A DNA stretch of 32,877 nucleotides from an uncultured Elusimicrobiales bacterium (GTDB taxonomy: Bacteria; Elusimicrobiota; Elusimicrobia; Elusimicrobiales; Elusimicrobiaceae). Positions 16,609 to 24,501 of this stretch are shown piece by piece. Both the position numbers and the translations under genes were made by a program. Location: contig CALVFA010000028.1 of the NCBI GenBank assembly GCA_944326725.1, positions 1-32,877 of the forward strand. Reading direction: 5' to 3'. The notes beneath the pieces are model-generated. The model was not told where the DNA came from, did not search any database, and was given only the letters and a program-made list of their open reading frames with translations. Positions within the stretch are counted from its first letter, which is position 1, and each line of letters opens with the position of its first letter.

Positions 16609-17034
16609 TTATAAATCCACCTGCGCGCAAATCCGCGCTCCCGCCAAAGAGCCGTCCTCATGCCCACATGTAATACTGCCGTCTGCCAAAGAGACCGTAA
16701 ACCACTTTGGGTATTTGGTGCTGCTTACGCGGATTACATCAGCCTGCTCCAACATAAAATCATAATGCCGGCAATGCAACACCGTGTGCCCGTCTTTTAC
16801 CGCCGCCGGACAGGGTAGGTCCAGCCCCAGCTGCCCAAAGTCGGCCGTATAAAAGCCGTTGCGCTGCTGGAATGTCTGTTCTGCTTGGGCCAACTGGCGC
16901 CCTATTTGTGCCGCCTGGCGCGCATAATGCACATCCAGCTTTTTCTGCAGCGTAGGCCATACCAGTGCCACCCCAAAACCCACCAGCAAAATCAACACTA
17001 ACATCAGTTTATGCAACACTCCGGACTTATTCAT
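16609..17034 (-). CDS. Pseudopilin-like protein lacking a prepilin peptidase site
   Basis: This 141-residue protein has one N-terminal membrane span (about 10-27, LMLVLILLVGFGVALVW), then a helix (YARQAAQIGRQLAQAEQTFQQRNG) and a small Cys-containing domain with LPCPAAV, HCRHYDF, ITCGHEDG and RICAQV. The architecture and the paired cysteines resemble the type IV pilin-like protein at 6274-6813. However, there is no G|FTLxE cleavage motif and no Glu at +5, so it should remain membrane-anchored. The start follows GGAGGAG and an extended -10 promoter at 17060-17068. It is the first gene of the seven-gene envelope operon. Pilin relationship is inferred from layout, not from a motif. Confidence 0.6.
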   Translation of the reverse strand: MNKSGVLHKLMLVLILLVGFGVALVWPTLQKKLDVHYARQAAQIGRQLAQAEQTFQQRNGFYTADFGQLGLDLPCPAAVKDGHTVLHCRHYDFMLEQADVIRVSSTKYPKWFTVSLADGSITCGHEDGSLAGARICAQVDL

Positions 17035-17059
17035 AAGACTCCTCCTCCAAGTTTTCTAT

Positions 17060-17068
17060 ATTGTATCA
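17060..17068 (-). promoter_or_regulatory. Extended -10 promoter of the seven-gene envelope operon
   Basis: On the minus strand TGA-TACAAT (17068-17060) would start transcription about 20 nt before the ATG at 17034, leaving room for GGAGGAG. No consensus -35 is seen, as expected for an extended -10 promoter. Confidence 0.55.
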
Positions 17069-17094
17069 AAAGAAACCGCATTTCCCCAGCCTTT

Positions 17095-18045
17095 TCAGCG
17101 CGGAGCTTTAAGCCCCCGGTGCTTGGCCAGCACTTCTGTTAGATAATAATACTTAAACCGACGGAAAAACGGCGTTAAATAGGGCGCCAGTATGACCACC
17201 AGTACGGCAAGGATAATCACCGCCACGCCCATCGCTACGGAAGAAGTAAACTTTTCCCCAAACACCCACACGCCTACCGTAACGGCGGTGACGGATTCCA
17301 TCGCCCCCAGCACCGATGTAAGCGTAGAGCCCAAACGCTGCACGGCATACACCAGCGTCATATTAGACAGGACGGTACACACCAAGGCCAACAGCGTTAA
17401 ATTAATATCGCTGTGTATATCCGGCACCCGCTGAAACTGTCCCGCGGCCAAAGCCAATACGAGCATACCCAGTGCGGCAAACAGAAAAATATAAAAATTC
17501 AGTTTTAACAGCCCCATATCCTTTACGCAAGAATGGTTGACGCATACAATATAACAGGCGTAGGACAAAGCGGAAGTCAAATCAATCCCCACCCCCAGCA
17601 GATTGGGCGCGCCCGTGGCGCTCTCTCCATGTAAAGACAGTATCGCCACCCCGCAAAATGCCAGCCCCAGGGCTGTAAACGTCCAAAAAGACGTTTTTTC
17701 CTTAAAATAAAAAATCATAATCAGCATGACAAAAACGGGATATAAAAAATTAATGGTGGTGGCTATCCCGCTGGAGAGATATTGATAGGACCAAAATAAA
17801 AACACGGCAGAGCCGTCATAAAACAGGCTCAGCCCCGCCAGGGTAAGCAGTTCGCGGCGGGTGACGTACAGGCTTTGGCGGGTAAGAAGCAACACTCCCG
17901 CCAGCATTAGAGCCGCAATGGCAAAGCGGTAAAATAAAATGGAAGGAAATACCATTCCCGCCGTCATCAGCGGCAAGGTAAACAGCGGAATTAAACCAAA
18001 TGTGGAGGAAGTGGCCAAAGCGGCCAAAAAACCCTTAAAACTCAT
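17095..18045 (-). CDS. EamA/DMT-superfamily membrane transporter
   Basis: This 316-residue protein has about ten hydrophobic segments in two EamA repeats (about 5-140 and 150-290). The first repeat ends with the typical YPVFVMLIMIFYFKEKTSFWTFTALGLAFCGVAIL, the second with LGAMESVTAVTVGVWVFGEKFTSSVAMGVAVIILAVLVV. Members export metabolites such as amino acids; the substrate here cannot be predicted. Length is normal, with a basic C-terminal tail. There is no Shine-Dalgarno sequence, and the -10 box lies directly before the ATG, so the mRNA is predicted leaderless. Confidence 0.9.
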   Translation of the reverse strand: MSFKGFLAALATSSTFGLIPLFTLPLMTAGMVFPSILFYRFAIAALMLAGVLLLTRQSLYVTRRELLTLAGLSLFYDGSAVFLFWSYQYLSSGIATTINFLYPVFVMLIMIFYFKEKTSFWTFTALGLAFCGVAILSLHGESATGAPNLLGVGIDLTSALSYACYIVCVNHSCVKDMGLLKLNFYIFLFAALGMLVLALAAGQFQRVPDIHSDINLTLLALVCTVLSNMTLVYAVQRLGSTLTSVLGAMESVTAVTVGVWVFGEKFTSSVAMGVAVIILAVLVVILAPYLTPFFRRFKYYYLTEVLAKHRGLKAPR

Positions 18046-18057
18046 GTATATATTGTA
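18046..18057 (-). promoter_or_regulatory. Leaderless promoter of the EamA gene
   Basis: TACAAT on the minus strand (18057-18052) ends 6 nt before the ATG at 18045. The same bases read on the plus strand also look like -10 boxes (TATATT, TATAAA), so a divergent start is possible. Confidence 0.5.
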
Positions 18058-18111
18058 TAAATTCCCCGACGGACCTGGAAATATGCCCGATTAGCTGCGT
18101 TTATGCAGACA

Positions 18112-18193
18112 ATAAGAGGCCGGACCGGATAAAATATCCGGTCCGGTTTTTGTTTTTGTTCACGGGTCCGGCGGATAAACCGCCGGCTCTTAT
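18112..18193. repeat. Nested inverted-repeat element with one terminator-like hairpin
   Basis: There are three pairings. An outer pair joins ATAAGAGGCCGG (18112-18123) and CCGGCTCTTAT (18183-18193) with one bulged base. Inside are a strong hairpin CCGGACCGGAT/ATCCGGTCCGG (18120-18130 with 18136-18146) and a second hairpin CCGGCGG/CCGCCGG (18168-18174 with 18180-18186). The first hairpin is followed on the plus strand by TTTTTGTTTTTG (to about 18156), as in an intrinsic terminator, although no plus-strand gene precedes it. On the minus strand neither hairpin has a T-run. It could be a small-RNA terminator, a pilin mRNA 3' structure or a REP/MITE-like palindromic element. Confidence 0.55.
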
Positions 18194-18217
18194 CAGATTT
18201 TATTGCTTTCGGCTCTC

Positions 18218-20149
18218 TTACAGATACGTGATCTCATCGGGAGAACATTTCTTCACCGTTCCGACAGACCATGGAATGTCCCTGCATATCCATACATCCG
18301 CCCGCGCCTGGGGATTCACACATCCGTTGGAAGAACCGGCCCAGTAGGCATTACGGTAACAGGACCAGCCTTTTTTGGAACCGCTCAAAATCACACCTTC
18401 CTGTGCCGCGGAGGGACAGATATTTTTGGAATTGGAAGCGTTTTGCCATTCCGTCATGGCAGTATTACCATAATAAGTTATTTTGGAAGAAGTTTCTTCC
18501 GTGTCATAACTATTACAATAACTACCTAATACACTGCCGCTTGACCATTTAAATTCCACGCTTCGTTTTACCAGCTGGCAACAGGCTACTTTAGGTTTAC
18601 AGGAAGAATAATCCCACGCGCTCCACTGGCAGTTTTGGCTATCCCAAGTACGCGTCATCTCCCCCGCATAATAATCCTCCGAAGGACAGGGTTTGCTGGC
18701 CGTTTCACCGTCCGGGGGAGTACAGACACATCCCGTCCACTCATTCCAGCTGCACGTCTCATAGTTCCATGTTCTGGTCATTGTCCCGCTGTAACCGCCG
18801 GGACAAGACATGCTGCTGGGTTCATTGGCAGGAGGCTGACAGACGTTATCTTCTTCATCGCCATCGCCATCCCCACTACCACCAACATCAGTATCTCCGC
18901 CGGTCATATTACCATCGCCACAGCAGGTAACTTGTCTGACCCAATGCTGCACAGCTACCTCATCTAAAGCACACGCGCCCACCGTACTATCGTAATGATA
19001 ACCAGCGGGACAACTTGGCGTAGATGACGCAGAAACACAAGTCTTACTGTCAGAGTCGTAGACAAATCCACTGGAACAAATACTCACGCAGGCACTTTTA
19101 TCATAATCCCATTTTTGTCCTTCTGGGCAATCCTGCGGTTCCTCGTAGGGAGGAGTTATCTCCTCCGGTGTGGATAAAGAAACACAGGAATACCCCGTAC
19201 TGTCGCAGCAACAGCCATAAGAGGCATTATCAGGGCACTGGCCTCCGCCGGCCTGCCACCAGCTTTTACCGGTGGGGCACTTATATTGAGCTAATGCGTT
19301 TTTAAAAGACAAAAATGGATCAATCTGCCAAAAAGAGGCTTTCTGGGCAGAAGCTTGAATTACAAATGCATCTGTACAGGTTCCCCGGAAATGGCCGTCG
19401 CAAACATATTCGTTTTGATCATCTTTTCCAGGGCAGGAATCGGCCCCTTGCATTTGCAGAGCCGGAGTATATTTTTCCTCACAGGCATCTTCACAACTTT
19501 GCTTTTCTTCATTCCAAACTTGCCCTCCAGTACAACACGTTTCAGTAGAAGGGGTGCATTCACAAGGATTTGCTTGTTGATATAAAGGATTGCACTGACA
19601 AGGATTGGCATTAGCATATGTAGAACAAATGCAATCATTGGGGGCCACTTCACAGGGGTCTAATTCCGGTTCCGGGGTTATTATATCCTCGGCCGCGCAT
19701 TCATCATCAGCCGGCACGCCTATTTCGCTACATAAACGATAACTTTTATTCAAAGACGAGCAACCCGCCCCCTCGCAGCAAATCTCACCCGTTTTGTAAG
19801 AAGGGATTTTCAACACATAGTTATCGCTTGCGGCTCCCCGATCCGCCGTTATCCCGGTAGAAGTCAATGTATACGTATAGTTACTGGTCCGGGCTTGGGA
19901 ATTGCCTATATCAGAAAAAGCAACCGTGCTCATTTCACTGAAATCACCCGCATAATTTTGTCCCAAAACGCAACGCTTCTCCTGTTCCGCACGCACGGCG
20001 GAAAGCATATCTTCGGCTTCCGTCGTTCGGCGTGTCTCCAATACGCGCGAAAATTTTGGCACAGCCACCGCTGCCAAAACACCCAATACAATAACCACTA
20101 CCAGCAGTTCAGTCAATGTAAAGGCTCTAGTTTTCTTTGATGATTTCAT
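18218..20149 (-). CDS. Very large cysteine-rich type IV pilin-like protein
   Basis: This 643-residue protein starts with a short basic leader and a class III prepilin signal A9|FTLTELLVVVIVLG with Glu at +5. The residue before the cut is Ala rather than the usual Gly. A pilin helix follows (VPKFSRVLETRRTTEAEDMLSAV). After about residue 120 the protein becomes an extended ectodomain with about 50 Cys, arranged as short repeated modules. One type is CPxGxxWDYDKSAC / CPAGYHYDSTVGAC; the other is SGTMTRTWNYETCSWNEW and AGEMTRTWDSQNCQWSAW. A Gly/Asp linker (near 440) separates blocks. Typical pilins are 130-200 residues, so this is probably a tip adhesin or minor pilin. The ATG at 20149 follows AGGGGA; a TTG at 20182 is less likely. 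Confidence 0.85.
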   Translation of the reverse strand: MKSSKKTRAFTLTELLVVVIVLGVLAAVAVPKFSRVLETRRTTEAEDMLSAVRAEQEKRCVLGQNYAGDFSEMSTVAFSDIGNSQARTSNYTYTLTSTGITADRGAASDNYVLKIPSYKTGEICCEGAGCSSLNKSYRLCSEIGVPADDECAAEDIITPEPELDPCEVAPNDCICSTYANANPCQCNPLYQQANPCECTPSTETCCTGGQVWNEEKQSCEDACEEKYTPALQMQGADSCPGKDDQNEYVCDGHFRGTCTDAFVIQASAQKASFWQIDPFLSFKNALAQYKCPTGKSWWQAGGGQCPDNASYGCCCDSTGYSCVSLSTPEEITPPYEEPQDCPEGQKWDYDKSACVSICSSGFVYDSDSKTCVSASSTPSCPAGYHYDSTVGACALDEVAVQHWVRQVTCCGDGNMTGGDTDVGGSGDGDGDEEDNVCQPPANEPSSMSCPGGYSGTMTRTWNYETCSWNEWTGCVCTPPDGETASKPCPSEDYYAGEMTRTWDSQNCQWSAWDYSSCKPKVACCQLVKRSVEFKWSSGSVLGSYCNSYDTEETSSKITYYGNTAMTEWQNASNSKNICPSAAQEGVILSGSKKGWSCYRNAYWAGSSNGCVNPQARADVWICRDIPWSVGTVKKCSPDEITYL

Positions 20150-20231
20150 AATATTCCCCTTAGATATAAAAACGCTTTTCAAATACCTTATAATATTCTA
20201 GCTTTTATTTAAAGAAAATCAAGTTGCATGT

Positions 20232-20264
20232 AAAAAAACACCCCGCTGCTAAACGGGGTGTTTT
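20232..20264 (-). terminator. Intrinsic terminator of the hydCBA operon
   Basis: AAAACACCCCG and CGGGGTGTTTT pair (about 20235-20245 with 20254-20264) around an 8-nt loop. On the minus strand a run of seven T residues follows (20238-20232), 15 nt after the hydA stop codon. Confidence 0.9.
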
Positions 20265-20278
20265 GTAAAACACTGTTT

Positions 20279-22012
20279 TTAATCCTGGTATTTTTTGGAC
20301 TTATAATGCGTATGCAGCAGCTTATGTGCCACCGGGCCGCCGATTTTGTCTAAAATCCGCCCGTACAGCGCCTGCACGCCGCTGTTGTCCTGCGATTTAT
20401 AAGCCAGCTCCGTATCTTCTTTATACAAGCCTTCGGCGCGCGTCTTGCGCAAAGCCCAGCCCTCAAACTGCGGCTGGCCCGCACCGGCCACGCACCCGCC
20501 TTGGCAAGACATGACTTCAATAAAGTCATAATGTTTCTTGCCGGCTTTGATGTCGTCTAAGAGCTTGCGCGCGTTTTTAAGCCCGCTGACCACGGCCACG
20601 CGGATAGTAGCGTCGCCAATCGTAACGGTTTTTTCTTTAAACACGCTGCTTTCGCGCAGGCTGGAGAATTTGACGCTGCGTGCATTCTCCGGGTCCAGCT
20701 CCGCTACCGCATAGCGCAGGGCCGCTTCCATCACGCCGCCGGACGCGCCGAAAATCACGCCCGCGCCGGTTTTGGTGCCAAAGGGCATATCAAACCATTC
20801 ATTTTCCAGGTTTACAAAATCAATGCCCGCCTCTTTAATCATACGCGCCAAACCTACGGTGGTGACCACATAGTCCGTATCCGGGTTGCCGTCAACGTAG
20901 AATTCGCCACGTTTGGCTTCGGCTTTTTTGGCAGAGCAGGGCATAACCGCCACCACCACCAAGTCTTCGCGTTTGCCGCCCTTTTCTTCAAAGTCGGCTT
21001 TGAGCACAGGCCCCATCATCTGCATGGGGGAGCGGGCGGTGGACAAATTAGGGATAAATTCGGGAGCGAATTTTTCCACATAATTGACCCACGCCGGGCA
21101 GCAGCTGGTCAGCTGCGGCAGGTTGGTGCCTTTTTTAAAGCGGTTCAAAAATTCCGTTGCTTCTTCCACAATCGTCAAGTCCGCCGCAAAAGCCGTATCA
21201 TACACATAATCAAAGCCCAGCATGCGTAGCGCGGTAGCGATTTTGCCGTCTATCGGCTCTCCGGCCGGCAAGCCGAAAATCTCACCCAAGCCCACACGCA
21301 CCGCAGGCGCGATATGTACAGCCACTTTTTTGTTGGGGTTATTGATGGCTTTGAACACCTCTTCAATTTCAGAAGAATTCGGCATCAAGGCCCCCGTCGG
21401 GCACACGCGGGCGCACTGCCCGCAGGACACGCACTCGTGGCTTTCGCCCAGCTCTTTGTTAAAAGCGGTGGCGATTTTGGATTTAAACCCGCGGAAGGCA
21501 AAATCAATTGCGCCAATGCCCTGCACTTCGTTGCAGATGCGCACACAGTTGCCGCAGAGAATACATTTGCTGTGGTCGCGCACCAGAGCGGGGGAGGTGG
21601 CGTCTTTGTGGCTGTCTAATTTTTTGGACTTAAAGCGGATTTCCGTCACGTCCATATCTTTAGCCAGCTTCTGGAGTTTACAGTTGTTGGACTTGCTGCA
21701 GAGTGTGCAGTCATGATTGCCGGAAGAAAGCAAGAGCTCCAGGTTAATGCGGCGCAGTTTGCGGATTTCGTCGCTGTTTACGCGCACTTTCATGCCGTCT
21801 TTAGGCGTGACCGTGCAGGAGGCCAAAATGCCCATTCCTTCAATTTCCACCAAACACAAACGGCACGCGCCATACACCGCCAGCTCCGGGTGATAGCAGA
21901 ACGTGACAATGTTAAAACCCGCTTTGCGGATTAGCTCCAGCAGGTTCTTTTCCCCTTGTATGGGGACTCTTTTTCCTTCAATAGTTACAAAACCTTGTTC
22001 TTTATTTTCCAT
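20279..22012 (-). CDS. hydA: [FeFe] hydrogenase catalytic subunit of a trimeric NAD-linked (bifurcating-type) enzyme
   Basis: This 577-residue subunit makes or uses H2 at the H-cluster. In order it has a [2Fe-2S] domain (C39, C50, C53, C66), a His-ligated [4Fe-4S] site (H100, C102, C105, C111), two [4Fe-4S] clusters (C150/153/156/160 and C194/197/200/204) and the H-cluster domain. The latter has L1 TSCCPAW (C304 proton relay, C305 ligand), L2 MPCSAKKAE (C359) and L3 MSCQGGCVAGAGQP (C503, C507). A small-subunit domain closes the C-terminus. With HydB and HydC beside it the enzyme fits group A3, which oxidises NADH and reduced ferredoxin together to form H2. Start set by CAGGAG. The maturation genes hydEFG are not in the window. 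Confidence 0.96.
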   Translation of the reverse strand: MENKEQGFVTIEGKRVPIQGEKNLLELIRKAGFNIVTFCYHPELAVYGACRLCLVEIEGMGILASCTVTPKDGMKVRVNSDEIRKLRRINLELLLSSGNHDCTLCSKSNNCKLQKLAKDMDVTEIRFKSKKLDSHKDATSPALVRDHSKCILCGNCVRICNEVQGIGAIDFAFRGFKSKIATAFNKELGESHECVSCGQCARVCPTGALMPNSSEIEEVFKAINNPNKKVAVHIAPAVRVGLGEIFGLPAGEPIDGKIATALRMLGFDYVYDTAFAADLTIVEEATEFLNRFKKGTNLPQLTSCCPAWVNYVEKFAPEFIPNLSTARSPMQMMGPVLKADFEEKGGKREDLVVVAVMPCSAKKAEAKRGEFYVDGNPDTDYVVTTVGLARMIKEAGIDFVNLENEWFDMPFGTKTGAGVIFGASGGVMEAALRYAVAELDPENARSVKFSSLRESSVFKEKTVTIGDATIRVAVVSGLKNARKLLDDIKAGKKHYDFIEVMSCQGGCVAGAGQPQFEGWALRKTRAEGLYKEDTELAYKSQDNSGVQALYGRILDKIGGPVAHKLLHTHYKSKKYQD

Positions 22013-22028
22013 GGGGTTGCTCCTGGCC

Positions 22029-23909
22029 TTATGCGCCGGTAATCACGGCGCCGAATTTGCAGGTGCTCTTGCAGCCGCCGCATTTAATGCACTTCTTGGG
22101 GTCAATGTGATGGGGTTTGCCCACCTCACCCGTAATGGCCTGCACCGGGCAGGCGCGTTTGCACATGCCGCAGCCTTTGCATTTGTCGGCTACGATTTCA
22201 AAACGCGCAAGCGCCTTGCACACCCCGGCGGGGCAGCGTTTTTCCACCACATGGGCCAGGTATTCGTCGCGGAAATGTTTCATCGTGGAAAGCACCGGGT
22301 TGGGTGCTGTTTTGCCCAACGCGCACAGCGAGGCTTTTTGCACCGCTTTGGCCAGGTCTTCCAGGTTTTCCAGCGTCTTTAAAGTGGCGCGGCCTTCCAC
22401 AATGTCGTTAAGCATCGTCAGCATCTGCTCGGTTCCTTCGCGGCAGGGCACGCATTTGCCGCAGGATTCGCGCTGTGTAAATTCCAAGAAGAAACGCGCC
22501 ACGTTGACCATACAAGTCTTGTCGTTCATCACGACCAAACCGCCGGAGCCCACCATAGCGCCCGCGCCTTTGAGCGAGTCAAAGTCCAGCGGCAAATCCA
22601 AGTGTTCTTTAGTCAAGCACCCGCCGGACGGCCCGCCGATTTGCGCAGCCTTAAACGCGGCTTTATTGACGGTGCCGTCATCGTTGGTGGTGCCGCCGGC
22701 CACATCGTCAATCACTTGGCGCAGCGTGGTGCCCATAGGCACTTCCACTAAGCCGGTGTTGGCAATATGCCCCGTTACAGCAAATGTTTTGGTGCCGGGG
22801 CTGGTCAAGGTGCCGATTTTCTTAAATTCTTTGGCGCCCATTTCCATAATTTTGGGAACGGTAGCCAAGGTTTCCACGTTGTTAATCACCGTCGGTTTGC
22901 CAAACAATCCTTTTTGGCTGGGGAAAGGCGGTTTGACGTTGGGCATACCGCGTTTTCCTTCCACCGAGGCAATCAGCGCCGTTTCTTCTCCGCACACGAA
23001 AGCGCCGGCGCCTTCCATGACATGAATGTCAAAATCTTTGCCGGAGCCAAAAATATTTTTGCCCAGCAGGCCCAACTCTTCCGCCTGTTTAATGGCCGTG
23101 CGCATACGCTGCACTGCCAGCGGATATTCCATACGCACATACACATAGCCTTCATCAGCACCGATGGCACGCGCGGCAATCATCATACCCTCCAGCACCG
23201 CATTGGGGTTGCCCTCCATCACACTGCGGTCCATAAAGGCGCCGGGGTCGCCCTCGTCTGCGTTGCAGATGACGTATTTTTTGGGTCCTTTTTCAATGCG
23301 GGTCAAATCCCATTTTTTGCCGGTGGGGAACCCGCCGCCGCCGCGACCGCGCAGGCCAGACTCTATCATCTCTTTGCATACTTCTTCATCGGTCATTTGC
23401 GTATAGGCGCGCTTGGCCTGGGCATAGCCGCCGTGGGCGATGTATTCGTTGATGTCTTCAGGATTAATACGCCCGCAGTCGTGCAGCAGAATGCGTTCCT
23501 GTTTGGAATAGAACGGGATTTCCGCCGTCGTCTTGCAATGTTTATGGGAGTTAGGGTCCACAAAAAGCAGGCGGTCCACTACTTCGCCTTTGATAATCGT
23601 TTTTTCCACGATTTCCGGCACATCTTCGGGTTTAACGTGTGTGTAGAAAATATCGTTGACGCTCACTAGCGGCCCGGCGGCGCAGAAGCCGCGGCAGCCG
23701 CTCATGCTGATATAGTTTTCGTGGCAGCCTTTGGTAATATTGAGGCAATAGCCGATTTTGCGTTTTTCCAGTTCTTTCTGGAAAGCATCATATACTTTCA
23801 TACTGCCGCCGGCAATACAGCCCGTCCCGCCGCAAATGGTGACGCGTCCGGTGACTTTTTTATAAGCGTCATTGTAATCTTTGGCAATTTGTTCAATAGT
23901 CTTAGGCAT
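22029..23909 (-). CDS. hydB: Hydrogenase NuoF-like FMN/NAD subunit HydB
   Basis: This 626-residue subunit carries FMN and binds NAD(H). It has an N-terminal thioredoxin-like [2Fe-2S] domain (C26, C31, C72, C76). The NuoF core contains GRGGGGFPTGKKW (188-200), NADEGDPGAFMDR (216-228) and a [4Fe-4S] motif ESCGKCVPCREGT (C483, C486, C489, with C529). A C-terminal pair of [4Fe-4S] ferredoxin motifs follows (C577/580/583/587 and C607/610/613/617). This extended form, longer than NuoF, is typical of bifurcating hydrogenases. The ATG at 23909 overlaps the hydC stop by 8 nt and has GGAGG 7 nt upstream; a longer in-frame start at 23936 would have no such site. Confidence 0.95.
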   Translation of the reverse strand: MPKTIEQIAKDYNDAYKKVTGRVTICGGTGCIAGGSMKVYDAFQKELEKRKIGYCLNITKGCHENYISMSGCRGFCAAGPLVSVNDIFYTHVKPEDVPEIVEKTIIKGEVVDRLLFVDPNSHKHCKTTAEIPFYSKQERILLHDCGRINPEDINEYIAHGGYAQAKRAYTQMTDEEVCKEMIESGLRGRGGGGFPTGKKWDLTRIEKGPKKYVICNADEGDPGAFMDRSVMEGNPNAVLEGMMIAARAIGADEGYVYVRMEYPLAVQRMRTAIKQAEELGLLGKNIFGSGKDFDIHVMEGAGAFVCGEETALIASVEGKRGMPNVKPPFPSQKGLFGKPTVINNVETLATVPKIMEMGAKEFKKIGTLTSPGTKTFAVTGHIANTGLVEVPMGTTLRQVIDDVAGGTTNDDGTVNKAAFKAAQIGGPSGGCLTKEHLDLPLDFDSLKGAGAMVGSGGLVVMNDKTCMVNVARFFLEFTQRESCGKCVPCREGTEQMLTMLNDIVEGRATLKTLENLEDLAKAVQKASLCALGKTAPNPVLSTMKHFRDEYLAHVVEKRCPAGVCKALARFEIVADKCKGCGMCKRACPVQAITGEVGKPHHIDPKKCIKCGGCKSTCKFGAVITGA

Positions 23910-24384
23910 TTTTGGCCTCCGCGGCAATGATTTCATCTATAAACTTCACGGCCTGCGCTGGCGTAATTTGCCCGTGCACCGTTTCGTCAATTACCATTAC
24001 GGGCGCCAAGCCGCACGCCCCCAGGCAAGACACGCACTCCAGCGTAAAGAGTCCGTCTTCGGTAGTGTCTTGGCCCTCTTTGAGTTTGAGTTTGTCTTTG
24101 ACGGTATTAATTACAAAAGAAGAGCCTTTCACGTGGCAGGCGGTACCGTTGCACACTTTAATAATATGTTTGCCTTTGGGCGTAATGGCAAAATGCGCAA
24201 AAAAAGTGGCCACGCCAAATACGCGGGCCGGAGAAATTTCCAGCTTGTCAGCGATATGGCGCATGACGTCTTCTGGCAAATAGCGGTACAAATCCTGCAC
24301 CTGCTGTAGTATGGGAATGAGCTTGGCCGGGTCGCAGCCGTGCTCTTTAAGTATTTTGTCGACGGGGGCGAACTTTTCAGTCAT
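23902..24384 (-). CDS. hydC: Hydrogenase NuoE-like [2Fe-2S] subunit HydC
   Basis: This 160-residue subunit has the NuoE fold: an N-terminal helical part (LIPILQQVQDLYRYLPEDVMRHIADKL) and a thioredoxin-like [2Fe-2S] domain with C78, C83 (CNGTAC) and C120, C124 (CLGAC). It passes electrons between the flavin subunit HydB and the rest of the complex. The ATG at 24384 follows AGGAG at 7 nt. A frame open further upstream is excluded because the promoter lies inside it. First gene of the hydCBA operon, overlapping hydB by 8 nt. Confidence 0.95.
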   Translation of the reverse strand: MTEKFAPVDKILKEHGCDPAKLIPILQQVQDLYRYLPEDVMRHIADKLEISPARVFGVATFFAHFAITPKGKHIIKVCNGTACHVKGSSFVINTVKDKLKLKEGQDTTEDGLFTLECVSCLGACGLAPVMVIDETVHGQITPAQAVKFIDEIIAAEAKNA

Positions 24385-24495
24385 GGTGTCTCCTGTTAAT
24401 TGTACTGCAAGATTACTGCAAGCGGCCCTATCACACGCGGGGAAGCGTGCCAGCCGCACTACGGTAAAAATTGAAACATGATTAGGTTGCCTTAC
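24385..24495 (-). promoter_or_regulatory. Long structured 5' leader of the hydCBA mRNA
   Basis: From the predicted start near 24495 the leader runs about 110 nt to the hydC ATG, much longer than others in this window. It can form a two-part stem on the minus strand, with outer GCGGC/GCCGC and inner GCACGC/GCGTGT around a TTCCCC loop (about 24420-24458). Just before the ribosome binding site is a direct repeat CTTGCAGTA twice with an 11-bp period (24422-24414 and 24411-24403). No known riboswitch was recognised. It may be a protein-binding or RNA-structure control site. Confidence 0.45.
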
Positions 24496-24501
24496 TCCCC
24501 T

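Noticed and set aside
18218..20149. Ordinary secreted adhesin with classical signal peptide
   Set aside because: The FTLTE motif with Glu at +5 and the following helix fit a prepilin leader rather than a signal peptidase I substrate.
22117..23669. Two ~300-codon plus-strand open frames opposite hydB
   Set aside because: Both mirror the hydB coding frame, overlap each other and contain no protein motif.
24461..24479. Short upstream frame (six codons) in the hydCBA leader
   Set aside because: No Shine-Dalgarno sequence and no regulatory codon pattern; probably chance.
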